Shown here piece by piece: positions 49,702-60,509 of a stretch of 64,000 bases of DNA. The notes under the pieces are model-generated. The model saw only the letters and a program-made list of their open reading frames with translations, ran no database searches and was not told the origin of the DNA. Each line of letters opens with the position of its first letter. Positions within the stretch are counted from its first letter, which is position 1. The stretch spans positions 127,336-191,335 of the forward strand of contig JAQFVV010000014.1 in NCBI GenBank assembly GCA_028023455.1, read 5' to 3'. This stretch comes from Epiperipatus broadwayi. Taxonomy: Eukaryota; Onychophora; Udeonychophora; Euonychophora; Peripatidae. Both the position numbers and the translations under genes were made by a program.

Positions 49702-52700
49702 ATATAATTTTATTTATGCAACTCATACATAATATGTATAGTGATAACTATATATTCATCTATTGACTGGATATTCTCAATAAAATTTGGTTTAAAATGT
49801 AGAGATATTGAGATTTCTATTTGGGAAATGTATTAGTTCAAAAAAATGCACACACAAAAAAAAAAAAGTTAGAAGGATGTTCCTAGGATTTATAGAAAAC
49901 TAAGAGATATCCTTTTTATTATAATTTCACACAATATTTTGAGATCAAATAGGAAAATCAACAGTGAACATTAGTTTATTCTGAAAATTTTGTTAGCAAA
50001 AAAAAAAAAAAAAAAGACTAGGATGAATAAAGTTATAATATTGTGCTTAAAATTTAAAACAGATATGCAATAATATATTCAAAAATTATACAGAAAGCTA
50101 ACAGTGTCAAAAAACATTGCTATTTTAATTCAAGTTATCACTAAGTTGTACAAAAAAAAAATATCCAAAATAAAAATTTGAAAAATAAATATAGATTGTC
50201 TCATATATTACTTAAAATGAATTCATAAGAATACATGAAAATTAGTAAAATATTAGGTCTTTATATTATGAAGATAAGATAGTAGAAGCAGAAGATGAGA
50301 ATTTAAACTTTAAAATTAGTATGTTGTAAGTAGCATACACTGTCAATGCAGGTCTTAGGATGAATAAGATAAAGTGAGAATATTTAAGAGTAGGCAATGA
50401 GAGAATTTTTAATAATAATTCTTAACATTCCTGAAAGATGAAAGATTGAAGAATAAAAAAATGAAGTGTTATATTTGATAAGAAAGGAAAAAGCATAGTT
50501 GAAATTTTGGAGATAGAGTATATCATAAATAGAATTGTAAGAATTCTAAGTTTACGCAACACATTTAACCAGGAAAAAATATGTAAGATAATAAAACAAG
50601 ATTGTATGGAGTGAGATATTGTGTCTAAGGTATAAAGCAGTAAGTTTAATTTAAGAAATGTGAAGAAAACTAAGCTGAATAAAGTGAAGAATAAAATAAT
50701 TTAAATAGAAATGATGATGTAAATATAGTGAATGATGAACTAAAGAAACATAAGATTTGGACATTACCTGAATGAAATAAATAAAAGTGGCCATATGAGG
50801 TAAAAGTGGTTATAAGGATTAGAAATATGTGGATAGGTGATTGTAAGTAAAAAAAAAGAAGTAACAATTGTATGAAGAGAAGCAATATCTATTTAGTGCA
50901 TGTGAGTATAGAGAGTTTATATGCTTGATTAACCCATTTTGCTATATATATTTATGTAAATATATACTTGCAATTATATATGAGAATATAATTTGAGGCA
51001 ATGTTTATGAATGTGTATATATATTATAATGATCTGTAGTGAATGTAGCAATGATTTCTAGGAAGGACAAAGTATTTAACCATGTAATTAACTATCTAAT
51101 AGTCTATGTGTTGTATATATATGATAATTGAAATTTGGATTGAGTAAAAAAATATATTATGAGCATTTTGGATCTCATAATCCCTTTGTTATTTATACTC
51201 CATATAAATTCATTTTCATTAGTCCAAGTTTAATCATTGGTCATCCATCAATTGGGGCTATGTGGTTATAACTTTAGTTCATTGTTATTTTCATGCTTAA
51301 TAGAATAAATATTATGGTAGTAAACATTATTTAAATATATTCATGTCAGTGATATAACAAAATTCTTTAAAAATCATTGGTAAAATAAGATTAATTTTTT
51401 ATTTACTAATACACTAAATTGTCCCATTTAGTTAAATAATCACAGTATATATAAATATTATAAATACATCTTTATTCATACTTTTTTACCCAAAGTTTAT
51501 TCATTTTATCAATTCATAAAAAATATTTCACAAACATTACCAAAATTAAGGTATCTACAGTATATGAAAAATATGAAATCTTTATAATGGCTATATAAAA
51601 ATAATCAAAATGTTGGTAATTTATATAAAATATTTATTATAAATTCATTTAAATGAAGCAATCTTTATTTGTGTAGAAAATTGGATGGTTGCATTTTTGG
51701 AATTTTAAATTTTGTTTTTATAAATATAATTACTATATTATTTGTATGCCTACAATAAAAGAAAAAAGTAACAACATACATTTATTAAGTTTGAGTATAA
51801 ACATATGAATGTGAACATTATTGTGGATATATGGATATATTTTATTCTAAAATATAACACCAGTACATATGTTAATTTTATATATAAATTAGTATATGTT
51901 CCTTAACTTTTGTACACATGAAATAAATTTATTATATAAAAAAAAAATTCTATGATTAGCATTGGTTTGATTAGATATTTTTACCAATGATAGTAATAAA
52001 TAGGTTTGATTATTTTATTTCTGGACTGTTATATATTAAGAAGCAATACTAATGATATATATTTTGGAGTAATGCATATTGAATACCATTTTCAAAAGTC
52101 ACCATTATAATTCAAAATAACAATGAATGATTCTCTTTGAAATAGATGCTCAGCATCAAAAATTAATTACTATGAATATGGTATCATTATTGTCTTTTAA
52201 TTTATTGTGTTTTAATTTAAAACAATCTGTGTATTTGCTTCACAAAATCATTGTTTTGTAAAATATATACACCCTCTTACATTTATTTATTTTGTAATAT
52301 CATATAATGATATTGGCAAAATTATATTTATTCATCTCTTATAGGGATGTTTTATATATTGAAGACATGAAATGACTTTCTGTAGTGTAACATATTTCAA
52401 ATATTTAATGTTATTGAGCAATAAGGAATTATATATAGATTCTGATAAATAGCAAAATAATTATAATAGATTTGATTTATTATTAAGTTGATATCAAATG
52501 CAGATAAAAATGTAAATTAGATCAAGATGACATAAGTGGATTTTATTAACTAATAATAAAATAAACATACAATTCTTTCAAAATTATAACTTTCAATAAA
52601 GTTGATGAGCATAGTTTTCCAATATTTGCTTTATGAGATTCATTTTAACACAAATAGGGAAGAAAAATTTGGTCAGGTATTTTATAATTATATAATTCAA

Positions 52701-52990
52701 TTAGATTTTGAATTTTAATAACAGCTTCAAAAAATATTTTAGTAAAGAAAGTCTATTGATGGGGATGATTTAAATGTTGAAAATTTAATGGGAAAACTGT
52801 ATTTTTATAAATAATTTTTTAGTTATAATGCAGTGAAGCAATCTATCAATAAAATCTATAACTATTTATGGTAAAAGTTAAATTCATTATGAACTTATTT
52901 AGAAAATTGTTATACTTTCAATCTTCATACATATAATTATTTTATGACTAACCAGACATCAAATAATCTTAGTTTACACATTGCTATTCA
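49702..52990. other. AT-rich sequence, nothing recognised
   Basis: Poly-A runs occur near 49858, 49999 and 50152. 50270-50900 is purine-rich on the plus strand, resembling 44.6-45.2 kb, and may be decayed coding sequence of unknown type. No supported gene. Confidence 0.45.
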
Positions 52991-52996
52991 GTAGAA

Positions 52997-53270
52997 TATT
53001 ATTCTCACTGCTTTTAAGCCATCTAGTGTAAGCTTTAGTAGTAAATAGATGTCAGATTTTAGTGTTTATCCATTGCTATCCAATCCAAAAAATCCAATAA
53101 GTGCCTCACTGATGAAAGCCCTAAGTTAGAAACTAGTCTGGAGATAATTGAACAGTGCTGCTCTGGATAAAGATTTATTAAGCACTACCTTCTAAATCTA
53201 TTGCTTATTAAGGCTTACACTAGATGGCATAAAAGTAATGAGAATAGAAGAATTTGTTAATAAATATTTT
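52997..53270. mobile_element. Foldback core-family element, both arms present
   Basis: The left arm ATTCTCACTGCTTTTAAGCC then ATCTAGTGTAAGC (from about 53000) and the right arm GCTTACACTAGATGGC then ATAAAAGTAATGAGAAT (to about 53265) are inverted repeats over about 48 bp at roughly 80% identity by eye. The interior has the core in inverted form, CTCACTGATGAAAGCCCTAA and AGTTAGAAACTAGTCTGGAG. This is the clearest full-length member of the family. Its termini read GCCATCTAG(T/C).TAA(G/A)C. Confidence 0.6.
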
Positions 53271-53889
53271 CTGATTTACAATTTTTGGAGTGGAATTCAC
53301 TTTTATCTTATAGCATTTTAGACAAAAAACAAATATTAGATGAGTAATTTCAGGTTACAATGCTTGTTTTTAATTAATATTTTGCTTATTACTTCATAGC
53401 TGAAAAATTATTTATAAAAATGTACAAAATATTTCTGTTAAATTTCTAACATTTAAATATATATATATCATAGTGCAAGCCATATATACCCAGTTGAATT
53501 ATATTTTAACTGGATTATATTTTGACTGTCAGATCATATATAAGTTGAGTTAATAATATAAAATATATTTTAAATCAAAGCTGCAGACAAGCTATAAAAA
53601 AGTGATAATAATAGTTGATGTTCATATTATTTAGAAATACTTCATTGAATTTAATCTATAATTGAAATAATTTTAAATTATTAATAGTTTAGATTTGAAA
53701 TGAGAAGATAGCAGACATTTCTGCAAAAGTATTTACATAAATAGAACAACAATAACAACAACAACAATATTAATTGACCATTAAAATTTTTATTGAGATA
53801 ATGCATACGTATATAGGAAAAAAAAATGGTCATAATAAAAATGGCGTTTTAGAATGTCAGTCAAGTTAATGTTATGATATTCTGGAAAA
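53271..53889. other. AT-rich spacer
   Basis: No gene seen. A short AAC microsatellite (ACAACAATAACAACAACAAC) occurs near 53747. Confidence 0.5.
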
Positions 53890-54850
53890 TTATATAGAAA
53901 AAAAATAATTGTGATATAAGAAAGTACAGTAGTGAAATGTTTGGAAAAGCTATAAACGAAATGGAAATCTCAAATAAAAAACTTGTTACTACAAAAAAAG
54001 TTACTTCAGTAATAAGAAATGATGGCACAATTACTAAAAATAAGGATGATCTCATAAAATGGATAGAACTCTATAAAGGGCTATTGAACATATAATTAAA
54101 ATCTATAAAGAAAAAAATTTCAGGAAACAGTACAATCATTATTGATATTTCAAAAGATGATAGGTAAAGAATTATACATTATTGGCACAATTATACCACA
54201 AATCTGTTACATTAGAAATATTGATATTTAACAAAGGCAAAGCAAATATTAGGATACCTCAACTAAAATCATTACAAATCATTCATAGAAAAATTTGGAT
54301 TAAAGTCATTCATGAAAAGTTGAAATTTAAAAGTGATTATAACCTAATAGACCATGCATGGTTAAGTAAAAAAAATTAATACTATTAAAAGATTGGAGGG
54401 AGATTTTATGACAACTTTTACATTACTTTTGTGCAAATCATTTTGTTGATTAAGAACTGTAAAAATAAATGATTTACTATTTAGATTTTGCGAATGATGC
54501 AGTTGGTTCCCTAGAAAATGTCATAAGAGCAATCAGATGAAAATAAAAAAAAAATACATCTAATAATACATATTAAAAAGGATTAAAGCAATGTTTACAT
54601 TTAAAAATATATATATATATGTATCAATACTAATGAATTAAAAAAAAAATAAAAATGTATTGGATTAATTATGAATATGGTTAGAAACATAATGAAATAA
54701 ATTGATTATAGAATTATACTTGGATGCAGTGCTTTAGCTCAGAATTACATTAAAAGAAAATATGTCTAATGAGTGGAAAAAAAAGTTTTCAATAAATATG
54801 TTCAATAATACTTATGAAGTCTAAGACTTTGTGTTTTAATCTAAAAATAA
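53890..54850 (+). pseudogene. Decayed LINE reverse transcriptase fragment
   Basis: Plus-strand fragments read in order include VTSVIRNDGTITKNKDDLIK (about 54000), the kind of linker found between endonuclease and RT in RTE- and Jockey-like LINEs. A remnant of the FADD box follows, LDFANDAVG near 54482. Then comes a block IDYRIILGCSALAQNYIK near 54700 followed by KKVFNKYV, which parallels the family pattern RRIGLGWAAFGKL ... KVFNTCVLPV. Many stops and frameshifts make it clearly dead. It precedes the young LINE by about 90 bp but belongs to a different LINE type. Confidence 0.55.
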
Positions 54851-54937
54851 TACAGAAATTACAATCTATACAGCATATAGTAAAGTTTATATAAAAAAGA
54901 AAATGTATGCCTGAGGGGAAAACACATTACTAAAACT

Positions 54938-54988
<51 letters not shown>
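54938..54988. repeat. (TAA)n microsatellite, 5' side of the LINE
   Basis: About 17 perfect TAA units run directly into the first base of the LINE 5' region. A matching TAA tract follows its 3' end. Confidence 0.95.
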
Positions 54989-55211
54989 GAGGAATGCGCA
55001 TGCGCGTGTATGCCTAAGTCATCAAGAACGAAGGTCTTATTAATAATCTTTTTTTCCCCATATTCTAATCGTTTTCACACTTAAAAACTGTGATATATAT
55101 CTGTGATAGATAAAGACAGCGATGGCTAATTACTGAACAGTTGTTTTCTAGCAAAAAGTAAGTAATACGGTCGTTCATAACAAAAAATAAATTCTAACGT
55201 CATAAACAAGC
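54989..55211 (+). promoter_or_regulatory. LINE 5' untranslated region
   Basis: It opens with GAGGAATGCGCATGCGCGTG, a CpG-bearing palindromic patch (TGCGCATGCGCG) unlike the surroundings, then runs AT-rich to the ATG of ORF1. Internal promoter activity is usual for LINE 5' ends but not demonstrable here. Confidence 0.5.
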
Positions 55212-56441
55212 ATGGCGTCGCGTCAAGAAGCAAACGACGTAAATTGCGCTCAAACAAACGGCGATAAAATGAAAACTGCCACTATCGCAAAAACATACGC
55301 AAACGTAACAAAAATAAACCAGCAGCTTCACAGCATCGAAAAAAGTCCAGCATTAACACAGACAGCAAGATTTAGGAAGGTAAATCAAGCCGACATAAAT
55401 AATTTAAACCTCATGGAAAACAATAATGAAGAGCCCTCCCCAACGATATGGAATCAAGATGAACTGCAAGAAATAAACGTTAATTTCAACAGCACCATCC
55501 CAAAAAAATTATTCGCAACTTTCCAAAAATTTTTTTCACCGAGATCATTAGTGTTAGCTGTCACTGATAGGAATTTAACACTCTATAAATTCCCCAGAGA
55601 GCTTCTTTACGAGGAGCTGACAGCAACAGCATTGTGGGATACAGTCTCTAGTATTGGAGAGCATCCAAACTCGCGATACGTTGCAATTCAGTTTTTCGAT
55701 GAACATCAGCGTGCAAGATTTCAAACTAAAGTAAAAACTTTGGGAAGCTACGCGCTAATAATAGTCGATCAAAGCTTGCAAAACTATTGTAACGGAATAA
55801 TTAAAAACACTTACTTCGGATATACCATTCAGGATTTTCAAAAATTAATACAGTCATTTGGCAAAGCTATTTATATAAAACAAATCTACTTATCCGACAC
55901 CCCCATACCGGTTTTCAGCAACAACTTTCATTTCAAAATAAAGCTGAATGACAATGTAAACCCGGAGGATATTCCAACACAAATAATTGACCAGAATGCA
56001 ATACTGACTATTCACATAAAAGGATTAAGGCTGAGATGTTTTGCGTGCGGTGAAACCGGACACTTAGCAATCGATTGCAACACCAAAATCAACCAAAAAA
56101 ACCAACCGAGCTCTGAAGATCAACCAACAGAAGCTCACCAACCGGAATCAAACAGTAAAAAACAGATAACGAAAACAACTAATAAACAAGAAAAAATTAA
56201 TAAAAAAACCACAGATCAACAGCAATTGAATAATAAAAAAACTGCACACACGTTGCCAGCACCTGAAATTCTGGATTTATCAACAAAATCAACCAATAGA
56301 ATTCAAACCCCCACTGATAAAAAAACAGAAAGTCAACAACCTCAAGAGGCTCCAATGGAAAAAATAGTGCACAATCTAAGTCAGCCTACCAAAAATACTG
56401 ATGAAAAAGAGAATAAAAGAACAAATAAACTCACACAGTAA
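55212..56441 (+). CDS. LINE ORF1 protein, gag-like with CCHC zinc knuckle (C-terminus shifted off)
   Basis: The 409-residue open frame starts at an ATG in a good initiation context (AAGCATGGCG). It is predicted to bind the LINE RNA. Residues about 95-265 form a gag-like region (SPRSLVLAVTDRNLTLYKF ... LTIHIKGLRL) of the kind seen in knuckle-bearing LINE ORF1 proteins. It is followed by CFACGETGHLAIDC at residues 276-289, a perfect CX2CX4HX4C. The tail is Lys-, Gln- and Asn-rich and disordered. The frame closes with TAA TAG TGA in a row. The frame one base over remains open there and leads to a conserved-looking acidic tail, so this stop probably reflects a one-base indel, not the native end. 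Confidence 0.85.
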   Translation: MASRQEANDVNCAQTNGDKMKTATIAKTYANVTKINQQLHSIEKSPALTQTARFRKVNQADINNLNLMENNNEEPSPTIWNQDELQEINVNFNSTIPKKLFATFQKFFSPRSLVLAVTDRNLTLYKFPRELLYEELTATALWDTVSSIGEHPNSRYVAIQFFDEHQRARFQTKVKTLGSYALIIVDQSLQNYCNGIIKNTYFGYTIQDFQKLIQSFGKAIYIKQIYLSDTPIPVFSNNFHFKIKLNDNVNPEDIPTQIIDQNAILTIHIKGLRLRCFACGETGHLAIDCNTKINQKNQPSSEDQPTEAHQPESNSKKQITKTTNKQEKINKKTTDQQQLNNKKTAHTLPAPEILDLSTKSTNRIQTPTDKKTESQQPQEAPMEKIVHNLSQPTKNTDEKENKRTNKLTQ

Positions 56442-56465
56442 TAGTGATCAAGAAAAAATATATAT

Positions 56466-56571
56466 AACACACCAAACACCCAATATTAAAAATAATACAA
56501 CAATGGAAATTATGATATAACACACCAAACACCCAATATTAAAAATAATACAACAATGGAAATTATGGAAG
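56466..56571 (+). repeat. 53-bp tandem duplication in the ORF1 3' end
   Basis: ATAACACACCAAACACCCAA followed by TATTAAAAATAATACAACAATGGAAATTATG occurs twice with a 53-bp period (ATG at 56503 and 56556). Because 53 is not a multiple of three, the copy changes frame and introduces a TAA at 56518. It looks recent, as the copies appear identical. Confidence 0.9.
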
Positions 56572-56783
56572 CTATCACCCCAAATATGCCTCAAATCACC
56601 AAAGCTGACACAGAACAAGGAACAAGACCAGGCCGCCCACCAAAGAAAAATAGAGGGCCCAAAAAAATCAAAACAGAATCCAACCTTAGCCTTTCTGATC
56701 ACAATACAACTACAGTGGAAACAGATGAAGATCTGGAAATGGAATATGAGAATGAATGGGAAGAAACACCAGATCAACCCTAA
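56556..56783 (+). pseudogene. C-terminal part of ORF1, displaced by frameshift and duplication
   Basis: This 75-residue open segment has a basic GRPPKKNRGPKK patch (AT-hook-like) and then an acidic tail ETDEDLEMEYENEWEE. It lies 27 bp before ORF2 and has no proper start context. The simplest reading is that it is the native C-terminus of ORF1. It was cut off by a one-base shift before 56437 and by the 53-bp duplication, giving an original protein of about 505 residues. A separate small ORF is the alternative. Confidence 0.65.
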
Positions 56784-56810
56784 TATTTAAATCTCAATCA
56801 AAAACATATA

Positions 56811-59800
56811 ATGAAAATAAAAATTGCGGCAATCAATGTCAGGGGTTTGAACTCAACCTCAAAAATTAATAAGTTAAAACACTGGATCAAGGATATACAA
56901 CCACCCTTGCTTGGTATACTTGAGACAAAAATTTATGCTGGATCACAAACTGACCCAGCCAAACATTTAAATATGGAAGGTTTCTGTGCATGCTCCAGAG
57001 ACTCTTCTTCTCCCTCAGCTGGAACTGGACTCATAATTGCTAGAAATTGCCCATTCACAACGTTCAAAATAATTCACATTGACATGAACTTATTAATTGC
57101 AACCTTCACCCAAAAAAGCATAACAATAAATCTGATTTTTGTATATATGCCTTTACAGGATAAAAAAATAGATACCATAATTGCAAACATTAATTCAAGG
57201 TTAGCTACAACTTCAAACCCAACCATCTTAATTGGAGATTTTAATTTAAAACATCAGGAATTTACCCAACGTTGGCTTCACAGAATAAACATACCACTAA
57301 TGAGTGGCCAAGGTTTTTTGCCAGATGATGCCATCTCTTTCCACTATAATCGCTTCTCTTCACTTATTGATCTGTGCTTTTATTCTCCAATGCTTCACCA
57401 CCTTATTGAAATAAAACTAACTCCCTCAACTTTTTCCGATCACTCAGCTCAAATAGTCACAATTGACTGTGCCCAAATTCAAATATCACCCTTTCCACTT
57501 ACAAGAACAATAAGAGTTTTACTCCCAGAAACAACCCCTGAATTTCTGTTCTCTGAGACCTACATAATGCTAAACAAAATCAAAGATATGACTTTGAACC
57601 CGGTCCAGAAATATCTAGCATTTATGGGAATGTTGTCCTTTAACATCAACCATATAACAAAAAAACAACCTCCACCATCAAAACTTTTGTCTCTGGCAGA
57701 TCAGTTACACCAGAGAATAATCATGATTAACCCATCACACTGCACCTAGCAATATATATTCAAGCTTACACATGCATACAATAAAGCATGTGAAGAACTC
57801 AAAAGCTATCTGAAGATAAAGAAAAGCAAGATATGCCTAACCAGGCCTCACACTTGGACAAGAGATTATATAAGATGGGCGCTGGGGAGCCAACCAGATG
57901 TAAAAGTGCCAATGGCACTATATACAAATAGTGGAACATATGCAGGACACAATATGATTATGCCAATTTTTGAATATTTTAAAGAGAAATTACAAGAAAG
58001 ACAACCATATAAAATACCACATAATCTGTTTGGCCCACCAGAGACAAAAACCCCATTCACAAAAGATCTATTCACAACAAAACTAAATACTATTCAAAAC
58101 GCTTGCCATCCAGGTAGTCCTGGAGTTCCATTGTTTGTATTAAAGCATCTAAGTAAATTCACAACAGAATATTTGTGTCAGTTAGCAAACCATCTAGCGC
58201 AACAAATTCAACCCATGGAGGGTGTCTATCCAATAGCCATAGTACCCTATAATAAAAAGAAAGCAATTATTCCACCTATTACAGACCTCAGACCAATATC
58301 TATGGGACCTTTGCCGATCAAAATTATGGAGAAAATTATTAAAGATGAAATTGAACCGTATATAATGCCACTTATTTCCGAAGCACAATATGCAAAGAAA
58401 AACTCTTCAACAACAGAAGCAGCTTTATTCTTCAAAGCAATTCTCGCAACAGTAAAACAGCGGAAAAAATATGGACCCGTTGTTGTGCAGCTTGACATAG
58501 AAGCTGCATTTGACTCAGTCAATATATACACACTTCTAAAAATGCTAAAAGACACAGAAATTCCTAGAACACATCTATATATAATTGCTAACCTGCTTCT
58601 AAATAGAGAGATCCATATAACTTTAAATGGAAGAAACTCACCATCTTTCACACCCACCAAATCTATATCCCAAGGATCCCCTCTTAGTTCACTATTGTTT
58701 ATATTTTACATCAATCCCCTTATTAAAAGCATACAAAATGCATTTACTGGGATTGAGATACCAGACACAACACAGCGCACTACATGCATCACCTATATGG
58801 ATGATGTTACCATATTCCTAACATCACAAAAACAAATACCGCAACTCCAAAAGATATTACAAGAATATTCACAAAAATATGAATTATCATTTAATCCAGC
58901 AAAAACCACAGCCTGGTCTCTATACACTGGTAAACCATGTACATCAATTTACAAATCAAAACCAAACTCTTTCCTTGGGTTCCCATTTCATATGGGAATT
59001 ACAGGAATGAGATGTCATATCCAAAATAAACTTAAAGAAGAAGCCACAAAAATTATAAACTCCTTGTCCAAGGCATATCTTTCACTATATTCCAAAGTAC
59101 AGTTAATTAACCAGCTTATCACAACCAAAATAACTTCCTATGTACCGGTTATTTCATTCTCAAAGGGGTTCATTTCAAAAATTAAAACCATATATAATAA
59201 ACTACTTTGGGCCAGAAAAACAGTAGTAATTTCCACAAAAAAACTTAGCCAACCTCTAATAAAAAATGGACTTGGCTTGCACAACATCAATGTTTTTCAT
59301 ATACAGAAATTAAGGAACTCAATAATCACAATACTTGCCAAATACCCCAAAATTAACCACTTGCTAGAAGTTACTCCAACAGATAGACCACCTCCAAAAG
59401 GTTCCTTTTTCACCAACATTATATACCAATGCAAAACCACAGACAAGATTCCAGAACAGTATTTGCATAAGTATTCATACTGGGATATTTATGGTTTAAT
59501 AAACAGAGAAGCAGATACTAATGTTATACAACCTATGCTAGGAATTAACAACAAGAGACTTCTCAAGGAATATAAAAAATGGGCTCTAGAGCCCAAATAC
59601 TTTGATTTTATCATGAAAATCAATCTCATTGCCTTGCCAACAACCCACTTTCTTTATCATAAAAGAATGTATATATCTATTGACCCCTTCTGTGTACTCT
59701 GCCATCGAGCATAAGAGACACGACCACTTTATTTATCAATGTGTAGCACTTAACCAAACACGACAGATGATGTGTAGCACCTACAGAAAACCAGGTACAA

Positions 59801-60042
59801 TCATTAATCACATAATAGCTGCTTTTCAGGGAAGATCAATACCTAGCATTAGGGCAGCCACATTTGTTCTATATGCGTATTGGTGCACCCGATGTACTTT
59901 CTTAATTGGCAATAACACCAGACGACACCCAGCTACATTTAGCAACAAACTGCTACACATTCGAAATAGAGATAAAATAATAACCAACCCCCACTTATAT
60001 GCAGCAACATGGTCATTGTTAAAACAACCATCAATGCTGTGA
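56811..60042 (+). pseudogene. LINE ORF2: APE endonuclease, reverse transcriptase, CCHC; one in-frame stop and one frameshift
   Basis: The protein nicks the target and copies the LINE RNA. It starts at ATG 56811. Endonuclease motifs are NVRGLN (residues about 8-13), LETK, GDFNLKH and SDHSAQIV. An in-frame TAG at 57747-57749 splits it; the same frame is open on both sides, so a single substitution broke it. Reverse transcriptase motifs follow: TDLRPIS, QLDIEAAFDSV (about residue 560), SQGSPLSSLLF, YMDD (58794-58805, about residue 662), NPAKT and FLGFPF, then GLGLHNI. Near 59700 the frame shifts by one base in the middle of a C-terminal zinc motif: CVLC lies in the first frame, and the His and last Cys (HFIYQC) in the next. 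The remaining 330 bp run to a stop at 60042. The copy is inactive by two small lesions. Confidence 0.88.
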
Positions 60043-60297
60043 ATGCTGCAAAGAATAACTATCATACAACTAACATTCAAAGTGACGTGCGGACAAAACT
60101 AAATAAGCTCTTCAAACGTTAGAACTCTGATTATTTTTGCTTTTTTAATTTTTATATTGTTATAGTCCATTAACCACAAAGTGTAACCACTAAATTCATG
60201 TGTTTACCCTAATATTATTCATTGTATGTTAAATTTCAAATTTTTCTAGATGTAAACTTATGTAAACCATTGAGATCAATAAAGCCTTTATTGAAAC

Positions 60298-60298
<1 letters not shown>
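60043..60298 (+). other. LINE 3' UTR with polyadenylation signal
   Basis: AATAAA at 60278-60283 is followed 14 nt later by the TAA tract. There is no poly-A tail: the element ends in TAA repeats. Confidence 0.7.

Positions 60299-60390
<92 letters not shown>
60299..60390. repeat. (TAA)n microsatellite, shared tail of the LINE and an inverted SINE
   Basis: About 30 TAA units with one irregularity (AATTAATAAT) near 60354. The LINE ends into it from the left. A SINE in the opposite orientation ends into it from the right. Confidence 0.95.
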
Positions 60391-60505
60391 TTTTTTTTTT
60401 ATTGTTTGGGAATTTAAATTTATAAGAAGTTCAGCACCTAAAGTGATAGAGCTGAACCACAATACACGAGACATTGAACTCCATTCTATCACTGCATCAA
60501 ACAAC
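60391..60505 (-). mobile_element. tRNA-derived SINE, copy 2, tail-to-tail with the LINE
   Basis: On the minus strand the head is GTTTGATGCAGTGATAGAAT, then ATTGTGGTTCAGCTCTATC (box B-like GTGGTTCAGCTC). The body leads to AATTCCCAAACAAT, an A-run of about ten, and ATT repeats. It aligns along its length with the copies at 40.7 and 62.1 kb. Confidence 0.65.
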
Positions 60506-60509
60506 TCGA

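Larger units (their letters stand above)
54989..60300 (+). mobile_element. Nearly full-length APE-type LINE (L1/Tx1-like) between TAA tracts
   Basis: In order it holds a 223-bp 5' region, ORF1 with a CCHC knuckle, ORF2 with an APE endonuclease and reverse transcriptase, a C-terminal CCHC and a 3' UTR with AATAAA at 60278-60283. It ends ...TTGAAACG(TAA)n. The C-terminal GLGLHNI motif and the two-ORF plan suggest the L1/Tx1 group. It has few lesions: a frameshift and 53-bp duplication in ORF1, one TAG and one frameshift in ORF2. The 5' end starts in a TAA tract and the 3' end runs into one, so it lies within a TAA microsatellite or prefers such sites. Confidence 0.85.

Noticed and set aside
58247-58660. 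137-codon minus-strand open frame inside the LINE reverse transcriptase
   Set aside because: It is the antisense of ORF2 coding sequence. No independent protein features.
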